DNA from: Lumbricus rubellus
Lineage: Eukaryota > Annelida > Clitellata > Crassiclitellata > Lumbricidae
Direction of reading: 5' to 3'
Assembly (NCBI GenBank): GCA_945859605.1
Contig: OX243822.1
Location: 488,501-552,500 of the forward strand
DNA length: 64,000 nucleotides
In this document: positions 56,060 to 64,000 of the stretch, one piece after another
Numbering within the stretch: the stretch's first letter is position 1
How the letters are laid out: each line of letters opens with the position of its first letter
Position numbers and translations under genes: made by a program
The notes under the pieces: model-generated
What the model was told of the DNA's origin: nothing
The model's input: only the letters and a program-made list of their open reading frames with translations
Databases searched by the model: none

Positions 56060-56415
56060 ATCATTGATATCTTTATTTACTAAAACCGCAGTGAGAAACG
56101 CCAATCAATGATAACGACGATTATGACATAATAGGCAGGGCCGGATTAAGCAATGTCGGGGCCCTGTTCGGGAATTTTTGTGGGGGCCCTTTTCGGGAAT
56201 TTTTGCGGAAAATGTTTCACATTTTTCGGGAAAATCATACCATTTCATCCGCCAAAAAAAGTTGACGACCTTTTTTTTTTTTTAGTCATCCACCGAAATT
56301 TTTGGGAAAATAGTCGTGTGGCCGAAATTTTCTCAAAATTTTTTTTACGCATTTGTGGGGGCCCCCTAAAGTGTGGGAGCCTCTGTTCCGCCGAACATGT
56401 TGAACATGCCTTAAT
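56060..56415. repeat. Copy A of a 358-bp direct duplication
   Basis: tcattgatatctttatttac, taaaaccgcagtgagaaac and the following element start match 58474-58832 with few changes. The first ~75 bp look like unique flank rather than transposon, so flank and element were copied together. Confidence 0.85.
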
Positions 56416-56417
56416 CC
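56136..56417 (+). mobile_element. Interrupted short element (CAGGGCCGG family)
   Basis: Starts CAGGGCCGGATTAAGC, contains ccgaaattttctcaaaattt and tgtgggggccccctaaagtg, and breaks off at ccttaatccgg where the element at 56418 begins. Confidence 0.65.
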
Positions 56418-58239
56418 GGTGTAGTGCGAAATACTATCCGGGCAACAAATACTATCCGGCCACGCCCACTTCGTTGCCAGGATACAATCTCGCACGACAT
56501 ACGTGCGAAATCCAATCCGTTGACAAATACTATCCGGGTTGCTTTTCGAGGTTTATCAGGAATAATTCGCTTTATGATGCATATAACTCGGTATGCAAAG
56601 AACTATTGTAATACATGCATGTAAGTGATATAATGGGCTAGTCACATTGCGAGTGTGCAAATAAATGTGGGAAAACGTTATTCTTACGAACGAAGCGGTG
56701 TTAAGTCAGTAGGAACTTGTTTTCTATTTTTAGAATGGAAAATCCGTGTTCGAAATTGGATCGTTTATTAAGGAACTTCATGCACAAAAATAGGGTGTCG
56801 AACCATAAAAAATTTAAAATGTTATAATGCTTTTCAAATACATCTGTGTAACTCCGTCACTGGTTGCACTCTGCAAATACCAGTCCCATGCCTGAATAAA
56901 AAAAGGAGGGTGTCGCTAGTGAGTTTCGTTACCACAAGTGAGGCTTAACTGCAAATATTACCATATAATAATATAACATCTCTGCAGATTCTGTGAATAG
57001 AAACAGCTGCAACTAATTAATCACCTTGATCATCCATCCTCAAAACAACTTAACCTCTCGATCGGTTCTTCTCCATGAACCCTTAAATTTGGCAATTATT
57101 TAATACTGTTTACCACGTTATGGTTGCTTTACTATTCCTCGATCTGTAGGCTTAAACCAGGGATCTATGTGCGTCAAGTTAGCAAGCATATTGGGGTTGA
57201 GATTCGCCTACCATATTCGATTCGCGGGTGACCTCCCTAGAAGCACAAACGCCAAGCACGCGCGAACTGGTAATTTCACTTGGTAAATTCACATATTTGG
57301 ACTCTATCCATCCCAGAGCGCTTAATAGGACATATTAAACACCATCAGCACTACCCAGAACAATAGTCGCGATCACGTTTAAATCATCATTATTCCTATT
57401 GTAGCCTTCCAAATATCACATATTATCGACCGTGTATTTCAATCCATCAACTGAGCAAAGTTTGGCACTTCAAATGTCATACTCAGACCCTATCCAATCA
57501 ATAAAGCTTAACAGGGCATACTAATCACCATCAGTACTACCTAGACGTAAAGTTTGGCACTTAAAATGTCTTACTCAGATCCTATCCATCCAATAACGCT
57601 TAACAAGGCTTTATAATCACCATCCGAACTACCTACCTAGACCAATAGTCGCTAGAGTTTTTAAATCATTATTGTCACTATTGTAGCTCTTCAAACTTTC
57701 CAAATTTTCGACCGTGTATTTGAATGTGTAAAAACGGACTTATGATTTAAACGCTCTAGCGACTATTGGTCTAGGTAGTTCTGATTGTGATTATTAAGCC
57801 CGGGGGCCAGGTAGCGCAATGGATAACATGCTGGCGTAGAGTGGGGAGGTCACACCCGAAACGAATATGTATATCGTGAATCTCAATATCAATATGCCTG
57901 CTAACTTGACACACATCAGGGATCGCAGGTTACAAAGGCATAATCTTCAGAATTTCTGACCAAAGTTTCGGAGACATTGCAACGCAATAAGATTGCAATA
58001 ATGTCTCGTTCATGATAAATAAATAGACTAAAGGTAGAGGGATTTCTAATTATGTAATATTATTTATAAAGATCCCGCATTCTGCTTTCCGCAATCAACT
58101 ACAAGCAGCCCGGATCATATTTGTCAACGAAAACGAGGCTGGGGTGTCTAACGTTGCTATCTGACGTCATTTGTCACGTGAACCAATGACAGAGAGTTTC
58201 GGATAGTATTTGTTGCCGGATAGTATATCGCACTACACC
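56418..58239. mobile_element. 1.8-kb foldback-like element nested in the CAGGGCC element
   Basis: Ends GGTGTAGTGCGAAATACTAT and, reversed, GGTGTAGTGCGATATACTAT, are inverted. The tactatccgg box repeats inside each end. Further inward, ~90-bp arms at 57155-57245 and 57838-57930 (gtcaagttagcaagcatatt / reverse) and 24-bp arms (cctagaccaatagtcgctag at 57647; reverse at 57753) nest like a foldback. Tandem ~110-bp units (accctatccaatcaataaag) fill 57300-57640. No transposase frame was seen. Confidence 0.6.
57795..57870 (+). repeat. tRNA-like relic
   Basis: gccaggtagcgcaatggata acatgctggcg resembles a tRNA D-arm with A box. The matching B box is damaged (ggtcacacccgaaacg). It lies inside the foldback-like element. 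Confidence 0.35.
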
Positions 58240-58473
58240 ACTAAAAAAAAAAGGTCGTCAACTTTTTTGTGCGGATGAAATGGTATGATTTTCCCAAAAG
58301 GCATGTTCAACATGTTCGGCGGAACAGAGGCTCCCACACTTTAGGGGGCCCCCACAAATGCGTAAAAAAAATTTTGAGAAAATTTCGGCCACACGACTAT
58401 TTTCCCAAAAATTTCGGCGGATGACTAAAAAAAAAAAAGGTCGTCAACTTTTTTGTGCGGATGAAATGGTATG
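58240..58473 (-). mobile_element. Inverted partial copy of the CAGGGCC element
   Basis: gtatgattttcccaaaaggc, atgttcaacatgttcggcgg and cacactttagggggccccc are the reverse complement of the interior of 56136-56417, partly duplicated. It leads directly into copy B of the direct duplication. Confidence 0.65.
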
Positions 58474-58832
58474 ATCATTGATATCTTTATTTACTAAAAC
58501 CGCAGTGAGAAACGCCAATCAATGATAACGACGATTATGACATAATAGGCAGGGCCGGATTAAGCAATGTCGGGGCCCTGTTCGGGAATTTTTGTGGGGG
58601 CCCTTTTCGGGAATTTTTGCGGAAAATGTTTCACATTTTTCGGGAAAATCATACCATTTCATCCGCCAAAAAAAGTTGAAGGCCTTTTTTTTTTTTTTTA
58701 GTCATCCGCCGAAAATTTTGGGAAAATAGTCGTGTGGCCGAAATTTTCTCAAAATTTTTTTTACGCATTTGTGGGGGCCCCCTAAAGTGTGGGAGCCTCT
58801 GTTCCGCCGAACATGTTGAACATGCCTTAATT
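58474..58832. repeat. Copy B of the 358-bp direct duplication
   Basis: See copy A at 56060. The copies stay aligned across the flank and across nearly the whole short element; visible changes are gttgacgacc/gttgaaggcc and ccaccgaaattt/ccgccgaaaatt. Confidence 0.85.
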
Positions 58833-58840
58833 CGGCCCTG
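58550..58840 (+). mobile_element. Complete 291-bp element with CAGGGCC ends
   Basis: Ends CAGGGCCGGATTAAG and TTAATTCGGCCCTG are inverted over about 14 bp. Flanks ataatagg and catatagg share only five of eight positions, so the duplication is weak. A distant relative lies at 47231. hAT-like ends are likely. Confidence 0.65.
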
Positions 58841-58965
58841 CATATAGGCCTAATGGTACAAGACTCGAGTCATCATTTGATCGCTAGAGGGCTACAGCTA
58901 TGCTAGATGTTCGGTAGAGGGCCGTCAGACGATGCTCCAAAATAGATTTTACTGTTAGCCAAAGA

Positions 58966-59006
58966 TATTAGAGTCTGTAGACTTTAGTCTAAAGACTCTA
59001 GCATCT
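58966..59006. other. Hairpin with 15-bp arms
   Basis: tagagtctgtagact-tt-agtctaaagactcta forms a stem broken only by a G/A mismatch with a 2-base loop. It lies in otherwise unremarkable sequence. Confidence 0.75.
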
Positions 59007-59237
59007 TTGCTAAAACTATCAACTTTCTACATAGCTCTAATCGAAGTTGAGCGCTGTGCACCAGATTTCAACAGTGATGTGCTGCGGGAGGCTGTAGGCC
59101 TAGTGAGCTAGCGCTATATAACATTCCCAGAAACGATAGCGTTGTTTTGGCAGCGTTCTATAAATAGCAACGATCTACCCACGCGGATAGTAAATTTTCG
59201 GAGATCACATTCTTAGTCAGAGAGTGGGACTTATGGA

Positions 59238-59345
59238 CCAAGGCAAAATTGTGCTACAAGCCAAATTTATATTTTTTTGATAAGTTTCAGTCCACTGAAT
59301 AACCTGGTAAAAATCCACCCAAATCCACTGCGGGGAAAAAAAGTT
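59238..59345. repeat. Left arm of a long inverted repeat
   Basis: ccaaggcaaaattgtgctac to ccactgcggggaaaa matches, in reverse, 62938-63045 over about 105 bp with moderate divergence (shared: aaaatccacccaaatcc). The pair may be the ends of a ~3.8-kb transposon. Confidence 0.65.
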
Positions 59346-59403
59346 ACGTAAAAAAATAGTTTTCATGGAAAATGCATGCAATTAGCACTATAATAACACA
59401 CAA

Positions 59404-59967
59404 GGGTCAGTCCATGTGAAATCACTGAGGGCTTGTAACTGACCTATAGATCTCAAATTTGGCTGTGATTTTGTTATTTTGCAGTAGGTTTGTTCATCAT
59501 GTTGAAATTTCAGAAGCCTATCACCATGCATCAGGGTATAGACGGAGGGGGGGTGTGTGTGAAGCACTCGCGACATGTTTTTACATGGTAACTTGCTCGG
59601 AAACCAGTATCTCAAGAATAGGTGCATGTAGGGTAACAAAATTTGGTGATTTTGTACAACTTTTTGTGTACTTTCTGATTATGCAAATCATTCTGACTTG
59701 AAGTAAATAGTTCCCCCTAAAATGGGTGCACAAGTGGTCAAAATAATTAACTATTTTAACATTCACGAGTGGCTGTTTTAAAACATATCGTCACAAACTT
59801 CCCTTAGGTATAAAATGCAGATACATGGTAGTAGGCTACTGAGAATTTCAACATGATGTGGCTAGAGACATATAACAAACTACAGAATTAGCAAAAAATT
59901 TAGTCAAATCTGAGACAGTTCAGTTGCAAGGTATCTCAGTATTTGATGATTTCACATGGACTGACCC
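59404..59967. mobile_element. 564-bp DNA transposon with perfect 21-bp inverted ends
   Basis: Ends GGGTCAGTCCATGTGAAATC(A) and their exact reverse complement at 59947-59967. Direct repeats acaa flank both sides (59400-59403 and 59968-59971), suggesting a 4-bp duplication as in Sola- or Academ-type elements. The class is unproven. There is no transposase; the small frames at 59388-59701 are not recognisable. Confidence 0.85.
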
Positions 59968-59999
59968 ACAAATCATTTGCTATCAGCCAAAAGCTACTG

Positions 60000-60715
60000 C
60001 ATTTTAAAGAATCCAAGTGTTGTGAAATTTTTTTATTTTACTGGCTAATTTGATGTGGTAAGATTCAGATAATTTTATTAAATTTTCTCAATATTTTCTT
60101 CGTTTTAACGTTAAAAATGCTATTGAAGGTAATGATCAGTATTGAAAGCTGTAATATGGTAAGTTCCCTCTATACAATGGTGCCATCAGTTTTAAGCCAG
60201 CAAAGTTCTGCAACACTTTCATGGGATACACTATCTGATCCCAGAACATCACAAAGGACCTGTTTCCTTGTTCTTACACATTTTCCTCCACAGCAAAACT
60301 TTTCCAATGCTGCACAAAGGTGAAGTTGTGTCACAGTCACCAATAGAGAATGATGACTTTTAGTCACTTGGCAGCAGAAAAATGTGTCTTCTGTATTGAT
60401 AAAGAAGGGACAAACTGTTGCCTTGGCCCTTTGCTATGTACAGCCTTACTCCCCAGTCGTATAACCAATTACTTTGAAGTACCGGTACGCAGGTGATACT
60501 GAGCTTCATATTGATCCATCACAAACGGATCAATCTGGTAGGTTACAATTTGAGGAATGCCTCTTACCTATGCTTGTATGGAACTGTTTAATTGGTTTGA
60601 CCATGAACTCATAAAAGTCTAAGGCAATTTTATTGGTTCACACCACCAAATGCATTCTCTCCTTCATTTTCTAGCACTGACCTCGTAGGCACTGCTGTGC
60701 CACTATCAGAAAGCT
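60000..60715. other. No gene recognised
   Basis: AT-rich sequence between element debris. Possible decayed LINE sequence, but no frame is convincing. Confidence 0.45.
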
Positions 60716-60718
60716 CAC

Positions 60719-60830
60719 AGGACCTGGAATACTACAGTGGTTCACACTTGTGCAGCTTCATACCTATCTCCGACAGTTATTTCCGCAGGTTCTGCGGCTG
60801 AACTGGCTGATGTTCATAAGACTGCACAAT
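60719..60830 (+). pseudogene. Short second copy of the LINE fragment
   Basis: aggacctggaatactacagt to gttcataagactgcacaatg matches 61865-61977 almost base for base; it encodes the WNTTVVHTCAASYLSPTVIS stretch. It is a duplicated scrap of the LINE remnant at 61447. Confidence 0.8.
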
Positions 60831-61446
60831 GTGCACATAGCAAACTTTTGTAAATATTTTCTATCACATTAGGGCAATAACTCTCATCAGGTTGGCTATG
60901 ATTAAGAACAGATACTAACTTACTTAAACCATACCCTGTTGCCTTGTCCTTTCTTGACTTGGTTATGCTAATTTGGGTTTGAGACTGGTCAGTATAAGCT
61001 GCAACGCATCTGAAACAATTAGCTTGAATAGTGCTGCATGCCTCAATACGAACCACCTTCTCAGTAATAATACAATGGATGCATTGACTTCGGTATCTGA
61101 TAGTGGTGCAGCAGTCAGTGAGGTCAATGCCAAGATAATTTCTCAATTCACTCTGAAGCACTCTGTATAAGTTGTTCACCAACTTACACAAACAGTACTT
61201 GTAAAGTAAGCATGTTCATTGTGACAATACTGCGCTCAACATTATGTACTCAACTATCAATATCAAAACCAGAACTTTTCGAATCTCTTCGGAACTTCAG
61301 TCTGCCATCTTGACCAAGACCAAATGCACCACTGTCCCAGACACTTACATTTCGAAGGTGATATTGGCATAACATGAGTCAGAACACTCACTCTTCCAGG
61401 CATCATATTTCCTCTGCCAGCTAAACAGGGTTCATGGAACAGGCCT

Positions 61447-62110
61447 TTGGTAGAGAGGGACAAAATGTCCACTTTGGACTCCATGAGCAAGCCTTTTCAT
61501 TGGGCTAGACTGGCTGCTACCGGTTTTTCTCACTCGGGAGATTGGCTAACAGCCCTCCCAATAACTTCTTGTGGACTCTGCATTGACAACAAGCCAGTGC
61601 GAGTGGCGATTGGTCTTCGGTTGGACCTTGACCTCTGTCGCCCTTACATGTGTCAATGCAGAGATGCTGTTAGCTCAAATGGTCACCATGGTTTTAGGCT
61701 ATCGAAGGGACGTTCAATCCGACATTATGCCATTAAAGACACAATTTGGCGTTCACTCCAAAATGCAGATACACCAAGCGCAAAGGAGCTAATGGATCTT
61801 CTCAGGACCGATGGAAAACGACCCGACAGTGCCACACTGATTCCTTGGTGTGCTGGCAAATATAAGACCTGGAATACTACAGTGGTTCACACTTGTGCAG
61901 CTTCATACCTATCTCCGACAGTTATTTCCGCAGGTTCTGCGTCTGAACTGGCTGATGTTCATAAGACTGCCAGATGTGCATTGCTGCCTGCAACCCACAT
62001 GTTTGTTCCATACTTTCCATTGCCTTTAAAACCAGGGACCTATAAATCCTGAAGGTGAAGAATTTCTCTCTGAGCTGGGACATCACATTTCAGCAGTCCC
62101 TGGAGATCAT
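61447..62110 (+). pseudogene. C-terminal remnant of a LINE polyprotein (region after the reverse transcriptase)
   Basis: The frame carries SHSGDWLTALPITSCGLC, CQCRDAV..HHGF, RHYAIKDTIWRSLQ, DGKRPDSATLIPW, then WNTTVVHTCAASYLSPTVIS and SAGSASELADVHKTA. This pattern (CxC..HG..RH..LN/KD..W, DGKRPDG.TLIPW) is the region found after the polymerase in many marine-invertebrate LINE proteins. A frameshift near 62037 moves the reading into GPINPEGEEFLSELGHHISA. The polymerase itself is missing. Family naming beyond LINE is uncertain. Confidence 0.7.
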
Positions 62111-62274
62111 ATTTCTTTTTTTAACTTCTTTGACTCCAGTGCAAGTGTTAACCCAATGGATCCCATCCATGGTTTGTTTGGGTGAACAAAAATTTCTATT
62201 CCAACATCGTTCCATATGTGTTGTGCCTCACAATGCCATTGTGAGGCACATTTTAGAGGCACATTTCGGAGGGT

Positions 62275-62400
62275 TGTGAAACCTGAGACGAGGCCTGATT
62301 TATTGGACATTCACATTTTACTCCAAAAACAATTTGTTTAAATCCTGAGGATTATTTATACCTCAGGTAAAAAAATATAATAGTAATAATAATAATGATA
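62275..62400 (+). repeat. LINE 3' end: hairpin and (TAA)n tail
   Basis: aaacctgagacgaggcctga is followed by cctgagg-attatttata-cctcagg (7-bp stem) and taataataataatg. It lies 3' of the LINE remnant in the same direction and probably is its end. Confidence 0.65.
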
Positions 62401-62937
62401 TATTCAACGACAATTTATACGGCAGCGGTATCTTCGAAAATGCTGATAATACACAAAAGCCGGATTTCCCGAAAACAGTCTTATAAAAGACTTATAAACA
62501 TGGCCCACCCCCCGAAAACAATACTGAGGCTCAATTTAAATGCATGACAAGCCCGGTAGAACTGTTAGTGTTGTTGATAATGCAATTTTGATGGCTAAAA
62601 ATCATTAGGTTGCGTGTATCGTATTTAAAAAACCTATTTCGGACTATATTCGTTTAACTTTACGGGATTCGGGCCGTACGCTGTGACACAGCCATGGCGT
62701 TACAAGGCTACGACACGCAACGGCTAGTACTATCCTAGTATCACACTAAATATGACACACATCGATAAAATTAACTCTTAGATGCAAATTGGCAAACAAA
62801 TTATCATTAACTTAACGATAAAACGTATCAATATCGAAGGGCCAAGCATAAATCATAGTGTGTTTCGCTAATAAGAGCCGAAAAAGCCCTTAATATCGCT
62901 CAGCCTAAAAATTCGCACTTCGAACGCAAATAACTAA

Positions 62938-63045
62938 TTTTCCCCAAGGAGGATTTGGGTGGATTTTCAGCCAACTATTAAATAACATGGTCCCTTTCAG
63001 AATCCGCAAAAATTACCTTGTAGCAGAATTTTGCCTGGGTACACT
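62938..63045. repeat. Right arm of the long inverted repeat
   Basis: ttttccccaaggaggatttg to gtagcagaattttgcctggg, the reverse partner of 59238-59345. Confidence 0.65.
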
Positions 63046-63480
63046 ATGGAAAACTTTTTACTACTCCTGTACTATCTGGGTTCTGTTCATCTCAGCACCG
63101 AAGAACATTTATTTTTTTAGAAACTACTTTACTCCTAGAGACCTAGACTGTCGTTGAAAGATTGCTGCGTAGGCTAAGTGAAATTGCTTTGGCTGACATC
63201 GTATCATAATCGTTAACTCAAATTTTCTAAAGCGTCACTTGAAAGCCAAACGCGGGGTACCAGCTTATTCACGAGCGCTTCGTAATGTATTAGAAGATTT
63301 ATAATTAAGGTGCCTAGATTATGGTGAAGCGCTAAGAGCTTCCAGTGCGCACGTCTACGAGAGAATAGGTTTTTCAGAAACGCAAAAAGGGAATAAGGGT
63401 CCCAGTTAGAATTTGAGAGCGAGTAGATGGAGGCCTATCTGTCGTTGTCAAGGCGCCCTTGTAGCGGCATGGCTGCGTTA
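63046..63480. other. No gene recognised
   Basis: 63228-63270 (gcgtcacttgaaagccaaac) repeats a piece at 29440-29480 with changes. Nothing coding was seen. Confidence 0.5.
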
Positions 63481-63484
63481 CGGC

Positions 63485-63660
63485 GCCATAGTTGGACTGG
63501 GAGCGCTTCTGAGTGGATTTCTTGAAGAGGCGCTATATAAATTCTTGAAATGAATGAATGAATAGAAATTGTCATTGTTATTATTATTATTAATATGGAG
63601 ACAGAACATTCCAAAGAGCAGGACCATTGAGATAAAGAACTGGGACAAAGCTAGATTATA
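63485..63660 (+). repeat. SINE copy, GCGC-tail family, with (gaat)n
   Basis: gactgggagcgcttctgagt, ggatttcttgaagaggcgct, atataaattcttgaaatg then (aatg)n: the best example of the family's 3' end. The stretch 63598-63650 (acattccaaagagcaggacc) resembles the body of copies at 13960 and 27285. Confidence 0.75.
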
Positions 63661-64000
63661 TGCTGAACTGTTATATTTTCGGCTGTGAAATTCCGCACAC
63701 AGAGTTATCGCTGTAATCACCTAAGAATAGGTATGGTAAATTGGTAATACGAGCATGCTACAAGTTCTTTCAAAGTAGTAGAACTTGAACTTGTTGAACT
63801 GGATCTCCTTGATTTTACTATCGCTGGCCAAGGCCATCCTCTTCAACCAACAAACATCGATGGCGGCCATCTTGAATTGCGGATCAGTGTATGTGTGGGG
63901 AACGTTTCATCCAGCGATGATTTCTTAAAATCGCGATCGTTAAGCGTTCAAACAGAACAGTCTGAATGGACAGACCAAGGAAGAACATCGACTCCGGTTC
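63660..64000. other. No gene recognised
   Basis: Short mixed sequence up to the window end, without a supported feature. Confidence 0.5.

Noticed and set aside
61263..61490. 75-codon minus-strand frame near the LINE remnant
   Set aside because: It is opposite the remnant, lies next to a decayed region and has no recognisable domain.

Overview
The window is nuclear DNA of a multicellular animal. The evidence is split coding exons with GT-AG borders, an AT-rich background, dense microsatellites, and tRNA-derived SINEs, LINE, hAT-like and Helitron-like repeats. The two clear enzyme genes and the repeat style fit a marine invertebrate deuterostome (an echinoderm or hemichordate would be my guess), but the lineage cannot be fixed from this sequence alone.

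Three protein-coding genes are well supported. (1) Positions 17715 down to 1805 on the minus strand hold a GH20 beta-N-acetylhexosaminidase of the chitobiase type. I resolved nine coding exons; every exon junction is in phase and the stop codon is at 1805-1807. It is predicted to be a type II membrane protein. Its first coding exon is missing or only tentatively placed near 22.3 kb, 1 kb downstream of a striking array of eight CCAAT boxes (23.3-23.5 kb). (2) Positions 26467 to 24993 on the minus strand hold a two-exon gene for a 356-residue protein with one C-terminal C2H2 zinc finger and an N-terminal region I do not recognise. (3) Positions 53403 to 54488 on the plus strand hold a complete, uninterrupted sphingolipid delta4-desaturase (DEGS family) with all histidine boxes. 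A splice acceptor lies just upstream and a poly(A) signal downstream. I see no functional link between the three genes.

Layout. 1-17.7 kb: hexosaminidase exons, with introns full of repeats. These include a cluster of terminal-inverted-repeat elements at 3.4-5.8 kb, a tandem TATA-containing repeat at 5.2-6.0 kb, a 2-kb minisatellite of 40-bp units at 6.7-8.7 kb, an RTE-like LINE at 10.56-11.98 kb, and a small Helitron at 16.2-16.9 kb. 17.7-26.5 kb: SINEs, an 8-bp-TSD element at 19.5-20.1 kb, the CCAAT array and the zinc-finger gene. 26.5-36 kb: no gene recognised; two hAT-like elements with 8-bp target duplications and a cluster of palindromes at 34.8-35.2 kb. 36-42.1 kb: a repeat block made of a 152-bp satellite with no length change over nine intervals, 1.2 kb of GA-rich simple sequence, and a 3.4-kb array of 27-bp units with a 1455-bp higher-order repeat. 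42.7-44.2 kb: a Helitron carrying a G-rich minisatellite. 44.2-53.3 kb: mostly non-coding, with two tRNA-derived SINEs. 56-63 kb: nested repeats with a 358-bp direct duplication, a 1.8-kb foldback-like element, a 564-bp element with perfect 21-bp inverted repeats, LINE debris, and a pair of ~105-bp inverted arms 3.7 kb apart.

Most long open frames in the window (up to 904 codons) are products of stop-free tandem repeats, not genes. I found no genuine tRNA or rRNA gene, no CRISPR array and no prokaryotic feature.
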